Notes: generated by a model from the sequence alone, not told the origin. DNA of 64,000 bases from UBA3478 sp036782715 (GCA_036782715.1 DAIPYN010000002.1:66587-130586), one strand, 5' to 3'. Positions 51,390-61,016 are shown, counted from the first letter of the stretch. Translations and numbers: made by a program.

Positions 51390-54042
51390 TCAAAAAGGCT
51401 TCATCGATTTAATCATTTCTAAGCTTCAAGAAGAAGAATCTTTAGATCGCTATCTTTTTGTTCTCCCCAATATTCGAAGTGCTCAAGCGCTATACAGGGC
51501 GATTGGTCGAATGAATAAATCCCCAGGCTTTGCCCCTGAAACGATTACGATTGACCAATTATTTTCGAACATTGCAGGTCTGAGGTATGCTGACCCTTCG
51601 CATCAATTATTAACCCTCTTTAGCGTTTATAAAGAGGTGGTGGGTTACAAAGACCCCTTTCACAAGTTCTCTGCAATGGGGAGCGCCCTGCTAAGTGACT
51701 TCAATGAGATCGACCAAGGATTAATCGATTCAGAAGAGCTCTTTCGCAGCCTCAAACAAATGGGTGAAATGGATGCTAAATTCGCCGAGGAGAAGCGTTC
51801 AGATTTAATCAAGAATCATCTAAAACGGATCGAATTAATTGAAAAAGTCTATCCCGTATTCAAGCAAAGGCTATTAGAAACACGCAAAGGATATCAAGGG
51901 CTTGTCTACCAAAAGGCGGCAGAAAATGTAAGTCAATACTTAGAAAAGACCGTCAAGCCTCATGTGTTTATCGGTTTTAATGCGTTTTCAAAGGCAGAAC
52001 AGGCCGTAGTAGCTAACCTCATTCAATCCGAAAATCCAGGTTTTATATTCTGGGATATTGATTGGGATTTATTGCAGAACGAACAACACGAGGCGAGTCA
52101 TTTCATTAGACAATATCGAAAAGAATGGAGTTTTCTCGATAACCAGCCGCTCCCCTCAGTATTTAAAGAAAATAATGAACTGCTTCGTAAAGAGCGTAGC
52201 ATCGAAGTCATAGAATGCCCTGGAGTTTTGGCCCAATGCCACGCGATGGCAAAAATCCTCAATGATTTGGAATCTTACGATAACACCGCTGTGGTGCTTG
52301 CCGACGAATCCCTTTTACCTGCCGTTATCGCTCATCTTCCTGAAGACACCAGCAAAGGATCGATCAACATCACTATGGGGGAGGCTATTATTTATACCCA
52401 AGGGGCTTCTCTAGTTCGTCAATATCTAGCACTCATAAAAGTAGCCCTACAGAAGTCCGGAGTCGTACCCACCCGATTGTTAGTTCCATTGCTGAACCAT
52501 CCGTTATTAGAAATAGAAAAGAGGGCTGAAGAGAGTAGAAAAAGCACGGTTGAATTATCCAGCTATGCATACCTGCCCTTTTTTGATTTAAAAGATAACC
52601 ACCGAAAGATAAGTAGCCTACTTATCGAATTCATCGATCATCTTGCTTGCGCCGAAGCGAGTCTTTTAAAGCAAGCGGTAAATAAGGCCATTGAGCTTCA
52701 ATCCTCTTACCTCAGCAGTGATCTTAGTTTAGAAAGCTTTGAAGAGTTGGTATTCTCTCAAATAAGGACCGGCAACTTTTCTTATAAGGGAGATCCTAAT
52801 AGTGGGCTTCAAATCATGGGGATTCTCGAGACCAGAAACCTCTCCTTTGACAGAGTGATTGTCTTATCACTTAATGAAGGAATCATACCAAAAGGTAAGA
52901 ACGACGCCTCACTCATACCACATGAAATGAAACGAGCGTTTGGACTACCGACGTACAAAGAAAAGGACGCCATTTATACCTATTACTTCTATCGCCTTCT
53001 TCAGAAATCGTCGAAGGCCTATTTAACCTTTAACGGTCAACAAGGCGCCTTCGAAACCAAAGAAAAAAGTAGACTGATCTATCAGTTAGAGACTCATTCT
53101 ATTTTGAGAAAATCTATTATATACCGATCGGTATATTTTAATCAATCCTTTCAAAAAAATGCAGAGGACCAAATCAAAAAAGACGCGGCTTTCAAAGAAA
53201 GTTTACTCTCCCTTGGACATTACGGATTCTCACCCAGTAGTTTAAGTCGATCAATTGCAGAACCCTTAGATTTCTACAAAAAATACTTGCTTCAGATTAG
53301 CTCCTACGATGAGCTCTCTGAAATGATGCCGTTAAACATCTTCGGTAATATCATCCACCACACCTTAGAGTCCCTGTATAAGAGTATCGAAAAGCCCATA
53401 TTAACCGCTGATATCATTCAACAATTATATCCCAAAGTAGCGACTTTTACTGCCAATGCTTACACAAAAGAAAAGGTGGTTTATGACCGAGAAAAAGGAC
53501 GAGGCTACTTGACCTATGAGGTTATTAAAGATTACGTGACCAAAACCCTTGAAGCTGATGCCGCACTTTGTAATAACCAAGGAGACATTGAATTAGTTCT
53601 TTTAGAAGAGAAACTAGAAGTAGCACTAAACTTACCAGAGATTAGTCCAAAACCCTTCAAGATTAGAGGTCTCGTTGATCGTGTAGATCGCATCAATAAC
53701 ACCCTTCGAATTGTCGACTACAAAACCGGTTCAGTCACCCCCACTGAGTTAAAAATCGAAACGATCAGTGAGGTATTTACCAACCACAAAAAAGGAAAGG
53801 CGCTCCAACTGCTGTGTTACGCCTTATTCCTATACCGAAGCGAAAAATGGAGTACGGTCTGCGGTGAAGAAGTGTCTGCATACGTCTTTAGTACAAAGAG
53901 TCAAACCTATCTCCCCCTTATTGAAGGAAAGAATCCTATGCGCCTTACTGCAGATAAGATTATGGAGTTCGAAACGCTATTGAAGCAGTATATCCGATCG
54001 CTTTTTGAAGGGGACTACTTTTCACTCGATAAACCCGAATAG
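51382..54042 (+). CDS. AddB-like PD-(D/E)xK nuclease family protein
   Basis: The 886-residue protein has an inactivated-helicase-type N-terminal region (DRYLFVLPNIRSAQALYRAI, MGILETRNLSFDRVIVLSLNEGIIPKGKNDASLIPHEMKRAFGLPTYKEKDAIYTYYFYRLL) and a C-terminal RecB-type nuclease (IRGLVDRVDRINNTLRIVDYKTGSV, about 765-790). I see no four-cysteine iron-sulfur cluster of the Bacillus AddB kind. With the AddA-like gene it should process double-strand ends. It overlaps the OmpA gene by 8 nt and, tail to tail, argH by 28 nt. Confidence 0.88.
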   Translation: MTNQKGFIDLIISKLQEEESLDRYLFVLPNIRSAQALYRAIGRMNKSPGFAPETITIDQLFSNIAGLRYADPSHQLLTLFSVYKEVVGYKDPFHKFSAMGSALLSDFNEIDQGLIDSEELFRSLKQMGEMDAKFAEEKRSDLIKNHLKRIELIEKVYPVFKQRLLETRKGYQGLVYQKAAENVSQYLEKTVKPHVFIGFNAFSKAEQAVVANLIQSENPGFIFWDIDWDLLQNEQHEASHFIRQYRKEWSFLDNQPLPSVFKENNELLRKERSIEVIECPGVLAQCHAMAKILNDLESYDNTAVVLADESLLPAVIAHLPEDTSKGSINITMGEAIIYTQGASLVRQYLALIKVALQKSGVVPTRLLVPLLNHPLLEIEKRAEESRKSTVELSSYAYLPFFDLKDNHRKISSLLIEFIDHLACAEASLLKQAVNKAIELQSSYLSSDLSLESFEELVFSQIRTGNFSYKGDPNSGLQIMGILETRNLSFDRVIVLSLNEGIIPKGKNDASLIPHEMKRAFGLPTYKEKDAIYTYYFYRLLQKSSKAYLTFNGQQGAFETKEKSRLIYQLETHSILRKSIIYRSVYFNQSFQKNAEDQIKKDAAFKESLLSLGHYGFSPSSLSRSIAEPLDFYKKYLLQISSYDELSEMMPLNIFGNIIHHTLESLYKSIEKPILTADIIQQLYPKVATFTANAYTKEKVVYDREKGRGYLTYEVIKDYVTKTLEADAALCNNQGDIELVLLEEKLEVALNLPEISPKPFKIRGLVDRVDRINNTLRIVDYKTGSVTPTELKIETISEVFTNHKKGKALQLLCYALFLYRSEKWSTVCGEEVSAYVFSTKSQTYLPLIEGKNPMRLTADKIMEFETLLKQYIRSLFEGDYFSLDKPE

Positions 54043-55331
54043 TTCCCGCTTTGAACCACAGCTTCTAATTTTTTTGAAATTAGATCAAGGCCTAAGTTTC
54101 CGATAGAACCTAAATGAGTATGAGCGGCCTCCTTGTTCGGTACATAATTATTCGTCGCTATGTCTTCTGCCATTTTTTTATAGGCGTCTCTAAACGGCAT
54201 CCCAGCACTTACCATGCTATTTAACGTATCGACACTCCACAAATAGGTGTACTTTTCTTGCTCTAGTAAGGCCTTTGATGGGGTCATTTTCGAAAGCGAA
54301 AAAGAAAAAATACTGAGTAGCTCCTCAATAGTTAAAAAACTGTCCATCAACATAGGCTTAGTCAGTTGAAGATCTCTGTGATAGCCTGTCGGCAAGTTCG
54401 CTAGGATGGTTGAGATCTGTACCGACACTCCTTGTAAGGCATTGCCCTTGGCGCGAATGAGCTCAAACACGTCCGGATTTTTCTTGTGAGGCATGATACT
54501 GCTCCCGGTTGTGATTTCGTCATCAAAAGAAAGAAAACCAAAATCCTGGCCCATATATAAACAGATGTCTCCGGCTAATTTGCTTAGCGTAGCACCTAAT
54601 TGAGCGATGGCATTGATGGCTATTCTCTCAATTCGACCTCGAAGCATTTGAGAGGCGATCGAATTTACCTTAACCACCTCAAAACCGATAAGTTCAGTAG
54701 TTAAAAGACGGTCAATACCGAAGTTTGAGCCATAACCTGCCGCTGAGCCGAGGGGGTTTTGATTCGAGACCACTGCGGCTGCCTTAAGAGCTACGATGTC
54801 GTCACAAAGCGTTTCTGCATAAGCAGAAAGCCATAAACCAAATGACGAAGGCATAGCGACTTGTAAATGGGTATAGCCCGGCATAAGAATGTCGCGATGA
54901 TTTTCAGACAATTCGAGTAATAACCGAGCAAAACCAGCAGTGCTTTCTATAAGCTGCTCTAAAGAATCGGTGACGTAAAGTTGTAATGCTGTAATCACTT
55001 GATCGTTTCTAGATCGAGCCGTGTGAATCTTTTTTCCTACCGAACCGTATTTATCAGTAAGGTAATATTCGATGTATGAATGTATGTCTTCGAAACTTTC
55101 GGGAATGCTGAAATCTGCAAGAGCCACTTGCTTTTCAAGTTCGCTAAGGCCTTCTAGTAATTGGTTGAGTTCAAGCAGTTCTAAAAATCCGCATTTATGC
55201 AACATTTTAGCATGAGCAGCCGAAGCTTTGACATCATAGATGGCTAGGTAACGATCATAATGACGGTCGTTTCCGACAGTGAAATTTTCGATAGAAGCTT
55301 CTGTTGAAATTCCCTTTTCCCAAAGTTTCAT
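54015..55331 (-). CDS. argH: Argininosuccinate lyase
   Basis: ArgH splits argininosuccinate to arginine and fumarate, the last step of the pathway. The 438-residue fumarase-superfamily protein has DIHSYIEYYL, HTARSRNDQVITALQLYV, PGYTHLQVAMP and the catalytic flexible loop GSSIMPHKKNPDVFELIRAKGN. It is the last gene of the arginine operon, 7 nt after the deacylase gene, and its 3' end overlaps the convergent AddB-like gene. No terminator is visible in that overlap. Confidence 0.97.
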   Translation of the reverse strand: MKLWEKGISTEASIENFTVGNDRHYDRYLAIYDVKASAAHAKMLHKCGFLELLELNQLLEGLSELEKQVALADFSIPESFEDIHSYIEYYLTDKYGSVGKKIHTARSRNDQVITALQLYVTDSLEQLIESTAGFARLLLELSENHRDILMPGYTHLQVAMPSSFGLWLSAYAETLCDDIVALKAAAVVSNQNPLGSAAGYGSNFGIDRLLTTELIGFEVVKVNSIASQMLRGRIERIAINAIAQLGATLSKLAGDICLYMGQDFGFLSFDDEITTGSSIMPHKKNPDVFELIRAKGNALQGVSVQISTILANLPTGYHRDLQLTKPMLMDSFLTIEELLSIFSFSLSKMTPSKALLEQEKYTYLWSVDTLNSMVSAGMPFRDAYKKMAEDIATNNYVPNKEAAHTHLGSIGNLGLDLISKKLEAVVQSGNYSGLSSEK

Positions 55332-55338
55332 GGCAAGA

Positions 55339-56412
55339 CTAGTTTATAGATTTAAAAAAAGATTCAAGTAGATCAGTGTATAACACCACTGCCTCTTCTA
55401 TTTCGTGAAGGTAGATAAACTCATCGGCCTGATGTGAACGAAGGCTATCTCCGGGGCCCATTTTCATCGATTTACAGCGAAGGGCTGCCTGATCGGATAA
55501 GGTAGGAGACCCATACGTTTTTCTCCCCTGTGACTTTCCTGCTAATACTAGCGGATGGTTCGATTCAATTCCTGAAGACCTCAAATGCGTTGATCGAGCG
55601 GTCATTTGACAAGGAGCGTGCGTTCTAAAATAAGCGTCTACTTCTTCGTTAGTATAGGCATCGGTTACACGAACGTCTACTACCAAGGAAACCTCAGCAG
55701 GCACTACATTATGTTGTCTTCCTGCCGAAACTTGGGTAACGGTAGTCTTGACACTCCCGAGCATTTCAGACTTCTTCTCAAATTCAAGTTCTTCGAACCA
55801 CTTCAAGACATCGCCTAATTTGTAGATCGGATTATCATCGTTCGGATGCGCCGCATGTGATGGAGTTCCCTTCACAATCGCGTCATACACCAACAACCCC
55901 TTTTCAGCAATCGCTAGGTCGAGTAGAGTAGGCTCTCCGACAATCGCCAATTCAAATTCAGGCAGTAGGGGGAGAATGCCTCTCAAACTATTCTTGCCTG
56001 CGGTTTCCTCCTCGGCAGAAGCGACCATCACTAGGTTATAAGGGAGGTCTGAACGGTTATAAAAATGAACAAAAGTGGCCATGAGTGAAACCAGCGGTCC
56101 TCCTGCGTCGTTGCTGCCGAGCCCGTATAATTTACCGTCTATGACCTCAGGGGTGAAAGGATCTCTAGTGTAAGCCTTGTTCGGACGCACCGTATCGTGG
56201 TGTGAGTTTAATAGAAAGTAGGGTTTTGAAGGGTCTTCGTGTTTATTAACGGCGATAACACTATTCCCCTCTCTTCGGGTAATTACTCCGTACTTCTTGA
56301 GCCAAGCGTCAATAAGTTCAGCTGTTTGATCTTCCTGTTCAGAAAAAGAAGGCGTAGCAATGAGTGATTTTAAAAGTTCGATAGCAGAGCTAGTCAGTTC
56401 TTCTAGGGACAT
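55339..56412 (-). CDS. M20-family N-acylcitrulline deacylase (ArgE-like)
   Basis: The 357-residue zinc peptidase-fold enzyme has the M20 ligands and catalytic residues: LLNSHHDTVRP (His, Asp), GLGSNDAGGPLVS (Asp), MVASAEEETAG (general base Glu), IVGEPT and HQADEFIYLHEI. In operons with argF' the acyl group is removed at the citrulline stage rather than from acylornithine, so N-acetyl- or N-succinyl-citrulline is the likely substrate (family knowledge plus context). It overlaps argB by 10 nt and is followed by argH. Confidence 0.85.
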   Translation of the reverse strand: MSLEELTSSAIELLKSLIATPSFSEQEDQTAELIDAWLKKYGVITRREGNSVIAVNKHEDPSKPYFLLNSHHDTVRPNKAYTRDPFTPEVIDGKLYGLGSNDAGGPLVSLMATFVHFYNRSDLPYNLVMVASAEEETAGKNSLRGILPLLPEFELAIVGEPTLLDLAIAEKGLLVYDAIVKGTPSHAAHPNDDNPIYKLGDVLKWFEELEFEKKSEMLGSVKTTVTQVSAGRQHNVVPAEVSLVVDVRVTDAYTNEEVDAYFRTHAPCQMTARSTHLRSSGIESNHPLVLAGKSQGRKTYGSPTLSDQAALRCKSMKMGPGDSLRSHQADEFIYLHEIEEAVVLYTDLLESFFKSIN

Positions 56413-57173
56413 AATAAGGTGTTTTGATGATTGATGAGTGTTTCTTCATTGGCAATAATCACCTCAGAAACTCCATGGTTTATAGCCTGAAAACCATTGT
56501 GTAGTTTCGGCAGAATACCTCCTGACAATGCTCCCGAAGCTTTTAATTCCTCATAAGAAGCATAGTCTAATTCTTTAATTAAGCTTTCAGAGTCTTCTAA
56601 ATCTCGAAGGATTCCCGGAATTCCCATGAGTAATGCCAATTTTACCGTATGATCTGAGGTTAATACAGTGGCCACTGCGGTTGCTACCGTATCTGCGTTA
56701 GTATTAAGCAATTGTCCTTGTCCGTCGCTAGTGATCGCAGAGAAAACAGGTGTTATACCTAATTTAAGGAGCTCATTGATAGCTGTTCCGTCTACTGTTT
56801 TAATATCTCCTACGAACCCGTAATCAATCGGGGCAACTGGCCTTTTATCACAAGTAATAATGCCCAGGTCAGAGCCGTTGATGCCCAAAGCCTTTTGACC
56901 TAAGGCATTCAATCGCGCCACTAATTGAGTATTTACCTTGCCGGCATACACCATGGTAACGATATCTAATTGAGCGGCGTCTGTAACTCTTCGACCATCG
57001 ATAAGATGGGGTTGCACCCCCATTTTTTCACTTAAGTCAGAAGCATCTCGTCCGCCACCATGAACCAAGATCTTTGGCCCTTGATGAGCAACAAAATGCC
57101 GTAGTACTTGATCACACTTTTCAGGGGATTGCAATAATTCTCCTCCGATTTTCAAAATAAATAAAGAACTCAT
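56403..57173 (-). CDS. argB: N-acylglutamate kinase
   Basis: The 256-residue amino-acid kinase phosphorylates N-acetyl- or N-succinyl-glutamate, the second step of arginine synthesis. Motifs are FILKIGGELLQ (Lys of ATP binding), KILVHGGGRDASDLSEKMG, GINGSDLGII and LLNTNADTVATAVATVL, with GGILPKLHNGFQAI at the end. It is shorter than arginine-inhibited hexameric forms and lacks their N-terminal helix, suggesting weak feedback by arginine. It overlaps argF' by 4 nt and the deacylase gene by 10 nt. Confidence 0.93.
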   Translation of the reverse strand: MSSLFILKIGGELLQSPEKCDQVLRHFVAHQGPKILVHGGGRDASDLSEKMGVQPHLIDGRRVTDAAQLDIVTMVYAGKVNTQLVARLNALGQKALGINGSDLGIITCDKRPVAPIDYGFVGDIKTVDGTAINELLKLGITPVFSAITSDGQGQLLNTNADTVATAVATVLTSDHTVKLALLMGIPGILRDLEDSESLIKELDYASYEELKASGALSGGILPKLHNGFQAINHGVSEVIIANEETLINHQNTLLCP

Positions 57174-58102
57174 GATTCAAGTAACTTTTGAATGATGTAG
57201 GCAGCAGAGTAGGTTCTATTATTCGCCTGCTCAATCACCAACGATTGTTCAGAGTCTAGAACAGCATCGGTTGCAATCACGTTTCTTCTCAATGGCAGGC
57301 AATGCATAAACTTCGCAGAACCCAACTTCTCAGGAGTGATCATCCAATGATCGAGACTAGTACTAACCGCCCCATAGTCGGCAAACTGAGACCAGTTTTT
57401 AACGTAAACAAAATCGGCTCCTTCAAAGGCCTTTTCTTGATCGTATTCAACCTTAGTATCTCCTACTACGGCAGGGTCTAATTCATATCCCTTCGGATGC
57501 GTAATTACAAAATCAACATCGGTAGCCTGCATCATAAGAGCGAAGGAATTGGCTACTGCGTGCGGAAGAGCTCTGGGGTGTGGCGCCCAACTAAGAACCA
57601 CTTTAGGTCGATAAGTACTATTCTCTGCAATAGTAATCGCATCAGCAAGCGCCTGAAGGGGATGTTCAACCGCACCCTCCATACTAAAGACAGGTGCGGT
57701 AGCGTGAGCAACAAAAGCCGACATCACTCGATCATTAATATCTGCCTCCTTATCCGTTAGCGTCGGGAACGATCGAATTCCTATAACATCAGCGTACTGA
57801 GATACAACCGCAGCAGCCTCCTTAATATGCTCTGCTTTAGTACTATTCATGATTGCCCCATCTTCAAACTCAAGTGCCCAACCACTCTCGCCGATTTGCA
57901 TGACCATTACTTTCATCCCTAACTTGATTCCTGCCAATTCAGTACTCAGTCTTGTTCTCAAACTATTATTGAAAAACAGCAGACAAAGCACCTTGTCTTT
58001 GGTGTAAGGCTTTGCAATATCCTTGCTTTGTTTTAAATAGAGTGCTTCTTTCACTGCGTCTGGCGCAGACACTAGATCTCTAACGCTGGTGTATTTTTTC
58101 AT
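57170..58102 (-). CDS. argF': N-acyl-L-ornithine carbamoyltransferase (probable succinylornithine type)
   Basis: The 310-residue transcarbamylase has carbamoyl-phosphate motifs FFNNSLRTRLSTE, HPLQALADA and HCLPLRRN, but the pattern throughout (WALEFEDGAIMNSTKAEHIKEAA, WAPHPRALPHAVANSFALMM, ITHPKGYELDP) is that of N-acetyl/N-succinylornithine carbamoyltransferases, not ordinary ornithine carbamoyltransferase. Residue 90, which is Pro in the Bacteroides fragilis succinyl enzyme and Glu in the acetyl enzyme, is Ala here. The acyl group would stay on through citrulline, which explains the ArgE-like gene downstream. It overlaps both neighbours by 4 nt. Confidence 0.92.
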   Translation of the reverse strand: MKKYTSVRDLVSAPDAVKEALYLKQSKDIAKPYTKDKVLCLLFFNNSLRTRLSTELAGIKLGMKVMVMQIGESGWALEFEDGAIMNSTKAEHIKEAAAVVSQYADVIGIRSFPTLTDKEADINDRVMSAFVAHATAPVFSMEGAVEHPLQALADAITIAENSTYRPKVVLSWAPHPRALPHAVANSFALMMQATDVDFVITHPKGYELDPAVVGDTKVEYDQEKAFEGADFVYVKNWSQFADYGAVSTSLDHWMITPEKLGSAKFMHCLPLRRNVIATDAVLDSEQSLVIEQANNRTYSAAYIIQKLLES

Positions 58103-59220
58103 GATAATCGCTTTATCTCACTGAGGAGGGTTGATAATGCCTCCTTGGTACAATTAAGTGGCGGAAGAATTCGAACCACATTAGGGTTACTTGAAGACCC
58201 CACAAATAGATGGCTTTCTTCTAATAAGGCCATGCGAAGTGCGGCCGTTGGTTTTCCAAAATCTAGACCGATCATCAGCCCTGCGCCTTTGATCTTGGCC
58301 TCGATACCTAGTCGATCAACCTCTGCTCTAAAATGAGCTTCTAAATCTCTCGCGTTGGCAATTAAGTCTTCCTCTTCAAGTACGTCTAAGACGGCTAAAG
58401 CAGCTCTACAGGCTAGATAATTTCCGCCAAATGTTGTTCCTAATTCACTTTTAACAGCCTCATGTTTCTCGTGTATAAGCACCCCTCCAATAGGGAATCC
58501 ATTCCCCATTCCCTTGGCCACGCTGATGAAGTCTGGCTCTAGATCAAAGCGCTGAAAGGAAAAAAAGCTACCGCTTCTGCCAAAACCAGATTGAACCTCA
58601 TCTGCAATAAGCAAGGTGCCTGTTTTTTTACATTGTTCGTTAATCTCAGAAGCAAAATCTAGGCTGGGTTGATCTAGTCCTCCAACCCCTTGAATCGTTT
58701 CTATAATTACCGCACAATACTGTTCTGTGGCTAATAATCGCTCTAATTGTTTGTGGTCGCCAAAAGGAATAAAATCGACCTCATGACCAGCATTGAGTGG
58801 AGCTATAATCGAGGGGTTGTCTGTAGCTGCTACGGCTGCTGAAGTTCTACCGTGAAAACTCCCTTTAAAAGCGAGAACCTTTTTTCGCCCGGTCTTGAAC
58901 GAGGCCAATTTAAGTGCGTTCTCATTTGCCTCGGCACCACTATTACACAAAAATAAAGTGTAGTCCTCGTTTAATTTCGCGTTTAATCGCTCGGCGAGTT
59001 CTTCCTGAAACCGGTTGAGAACAACATTCGAATAGAACCCGATTTGTTCTAACTGCTCGGTGAGTGATTTTACATAATGCGGATGGCTGTGTCCGATCGA
59101 GATCACCGCATGCCCCCCGTAATAATCGGTATATTTTACCCCATTGCTGTCGGTAAGTTCCATCCCTTTAGCCGAGACCAACTCAATCGGATACTGAGCG
59201 TAAACCTGATATAAACTCAT
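58099..59220 (-). CDS. argD: N-acylornithine aminotransferase
   Basis: The 373-residue class III PLP transaminase converts N-acylglutamate semialdehyde to N-acylornithine. Typical regions are YTDYYGGHAVISIGHSHPHYV, FLCNSGAEANENALKLAS, KVLAFKGSFHGRTSAA, ETIQGVGG, LLIADEVQSGFGRSG and the PLP-Lys in ISVAKGMGNGFPIGG. Length is slightly short but complete. It starts 3 nt after proC and overlaps argF' by 4 nt. Confidence 0.93.
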   Translation of the reverse strand: MSLYQVYAQYPIELVSAKGMELTDSNGVKYTDYYGGHAVISIGHSHPHYVKSLTEQLEQIGFYSNVVLNRFQEELAERLNAKLNEDYTLFLCNSGAEANENALKLASFKTGRKKVLAFKGSFHGRTSAAVAATDNPSIIAPLNAGHEVDFIPFGDHKQLERLLATEQYCAVIIETIQGVGGLDQPSLDFASEINEQCKKTGTLLIADEVQSGFGRSGSFFSFQRFDLEPDFISVAKGMGNGFPIGGVLIHEKHEAVKSELGTTFGGNYLACRAALAVLDVLEEEDLIANARDLEAHFRAEVDRLGIEAKIKGAGLMIGLDFGKPTAALRMALLEESHLFVGSSSNPNVVRILPPLNCTKEALSTLLSEIKRLS

Positions 59221-59223
59221 AAC

Positions 59224-60021
59224 TTAAGTCGTCGATTTAATTTCGTTGATTTTATCAAAAGAGGCTGTTAACCCCTGAATAAATGCCGAGCTCATACCTG
59301 AATGCTCCATGACATTAAGCCCGGTTATCGTGCATCCGCTTGGCGTGGTAACACGATCAATCTCTGCCTCAGGGTGATTTCCTGATTCAATAAGTAATCG
59401 AGCGGCTCCATAAGCCGTCTGTGTGGCAATTTTCAAAGCGACCTCTGACTCAAATCCCAATTGAACTCCGCCTTGAGTATTGGCTCTGATCAGTCTAAGC
59501 CAAAAAGCAATTCCACTTGCACAAAGCACCGTTGCTGCTTGCATTTGAGACTCTTCAATGGCTAAGGTCTCTCCAACATGTGCAAATAGCTGCTCAACCT
59601 CTGAAAGCCTAGAAACACCTGTCTCATTCGAGGCAATTAAAGTCATTGAAGCCTGTACCGAAATAGCAGTATTGGGCATGGCGCGATAAACGGCAGTGTC
59701 AGATCCTAAAACCGCCTCAAGCTGCTCAATTTGATAACCAGCAGCGGTGCATACGACCAGACAATTCTTTTGGAGACTAGGTTTTATTTGTCTTAAAATA
59801 CGATCACATTGACTGGGTTGTACCCCAATGATAACTACATCGGCTTTAGAAACAGCCTGAATATTATCGCTAGTCACCTCAACATTTTCTTTGGTTGACC
59901 AACTAGAAAGTGAGGCCGTTTTTCTTCGAGTGAGTACCAAAGAATGTCCTGTTTGATGAAGCCCTGAGGCAATACTTAACCCCAGATTTCCTGCTCCTAT
60001 GATGGCAATAGTCGATTTCAT
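59224..60021 (-). CDS. proC: Pyrroline-5-carboxylate reductase
   Basis: The 265-residue protein has an N-terminal Rossmann motif (IAIIGAGNLGLSIASGL), VIIGVQPSQ, YRAMPNTAISVQASMTLIASNE and a C-terminal TPSGCTITGLNVMEHSGMSSAFIQGL, all typical of ProC. It would reduce pyrroline-5-carboxylate to proline with NADPH. Its place inside the arginine operon, sharing one base with argC (TAATG), suggests coordinated arginine/proline supply or an ornithine-to-proline route via a side activity of ArgD (inference). Confidence 0.92.
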   Translation of the reverse strand: MKSTIAIIGAGNLGLSIASGLHQTGHSLVLTRRKTASLSSWSTKENVEVTSDNIQAVSKADVVIIGVQPSQCDRILRQIKPSLQKNCLVVCTAAGYQIEQLEAVLGSDTAVYRAMPNTAISVQASMTLIASNETGVSRLSEVEQLFAHVGETLAIEESQMQAATVLCASGIAFWLRLIRANTQGGVQLGFESEVALKIATQTAYGAARLLIESGNHPEAEIDRVTTPSGCTITGLNVMEHSGMSSAFIQGLTASFDKINEIKSTT

Positions 60022-61016
60022 TAGTATCCTATAGATTTAAATAGCAATCCTTCAGATTCGTCAAAGCCAAACATGAGATTCATATTCTGTACGGCTTGTC
60101 CCGCGGCGCCTTTCAATAAATTGTCAATGGCAGAGGTAATCAGCAATGTGTCGTTGTGTTTGTGAAGATGGATTTGACAATTATTTGTGCCTACCACTTG
60201 CTTTAGCGATATCGGTGTTTTTACCACCTGAGTAAAGGCTGCCTCCTTGTAAAAGGCTTCATAGAGGTCATAGGCCTCTTCAAGCGATCCTTCGAATTCA
60301 CAATACGATGTGGCGAAAATTCCTCTAGCAAAGGCTCCTCGCTGAGGAAGAAAAAACAGCTTTGGGGCACCTTCAGCCTTCTGGGTGAGTTGCTCCCCAA
60401 TTTCAGCTAAATGTTGATGGGTAAAAGCTTTATACCACGAAAGATTGTTCAGTCTATAGCTGAAATGTGAGGTCTCTGAAAGCGAGGCCCCTGCTCCAGT
60501 ACTTCCTGTTGTAGCGTTACTATGGATCGAAGTCTGCCCATCTATTTTATCGTGGTGAAAAAGCGGTGCTAAACCTAGGGTAATTGCGGTTGCGAAACAC
60601 CCCGGATTAGCAATATGATTCGCGTTTTGAATCTCCTGTCTTCTCAGTTCAGGCAAACCAAAAGTAAAGTGGTAGCCTCCCCATTTTGAATAGTTAATAT
60701 GTCTGAACTCATTACTGAGGTCAATAATCTTAACCTGGTCAGCAAGTGCCTTGTGCTCTTCTATAAAAGATTTAGAAGCCCCGTGCGGAAGCGCAAGAAA
60801 CCATACATCTGAACCCGCGTTAATGGTACCGCTAAAGTTTAAGTCGATTTGATTTGAAAGCTCTGGCATCACTTCTGCCACCGACTGACCCGCCTTCGAT
60901 CGACTGATGAGTTGTGTTAATTCTACTCCACTATGAAAGGCGAGAACTCTAATTAACTCAGCTCCTGTATATCCTGTTGCACCTATTACAGCAACCTTAA
61001 TCTTGCGGTTTTGCAT
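60021..61016 (-). CDS. argC: N-acyl-gamma-glutamyl-phosphate reductase
   Basis: The 331-residue enzyme reduces N-acylglutamyl phosphate to the semialdehyde with NADPH. It has KVAVIGATGYTGAELIRVLAFH, the catalytic Cys in ANPGCFATAITLGLAPL and the substrate-binding HQHLAEIGEQL. The open frame extends into argG, but the ATG at 61016 (MQNRKIKVAVIGA) is the right start, overlapping argG by 20 nt. The following gene, proC, shares one base. Confidence 0.94.
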   Translation of the reverse strand: MQNRKIKVAVIGATGYTGAELIRVLAFHSGVELTQLISRSKAGQSVAEVMPELSNQIDLNFSGTINAGSDVWFLALPHGASKSFIEEHKALADQVKIIDLSNEFRHINYSKWGGYHFTFGLPELRRQEIQNANHIANPGCFATAITLGLAPLFHHDKIDGQTSIHSNATTGSTGAGASLSETSHFSYRLNNLSWYKAFTHQHLAEIGEQLTQKAEGAPKLFFLPQRGAFARGIFATSYCEFEGSLEEAYDLYEAFYKEAAFTQVVKTPISLKQVVGTNNCQIHLHKHNDTLLITSAIDNLLKGAAGQAVQNMNLMFGFDESEGLLFKSIGY

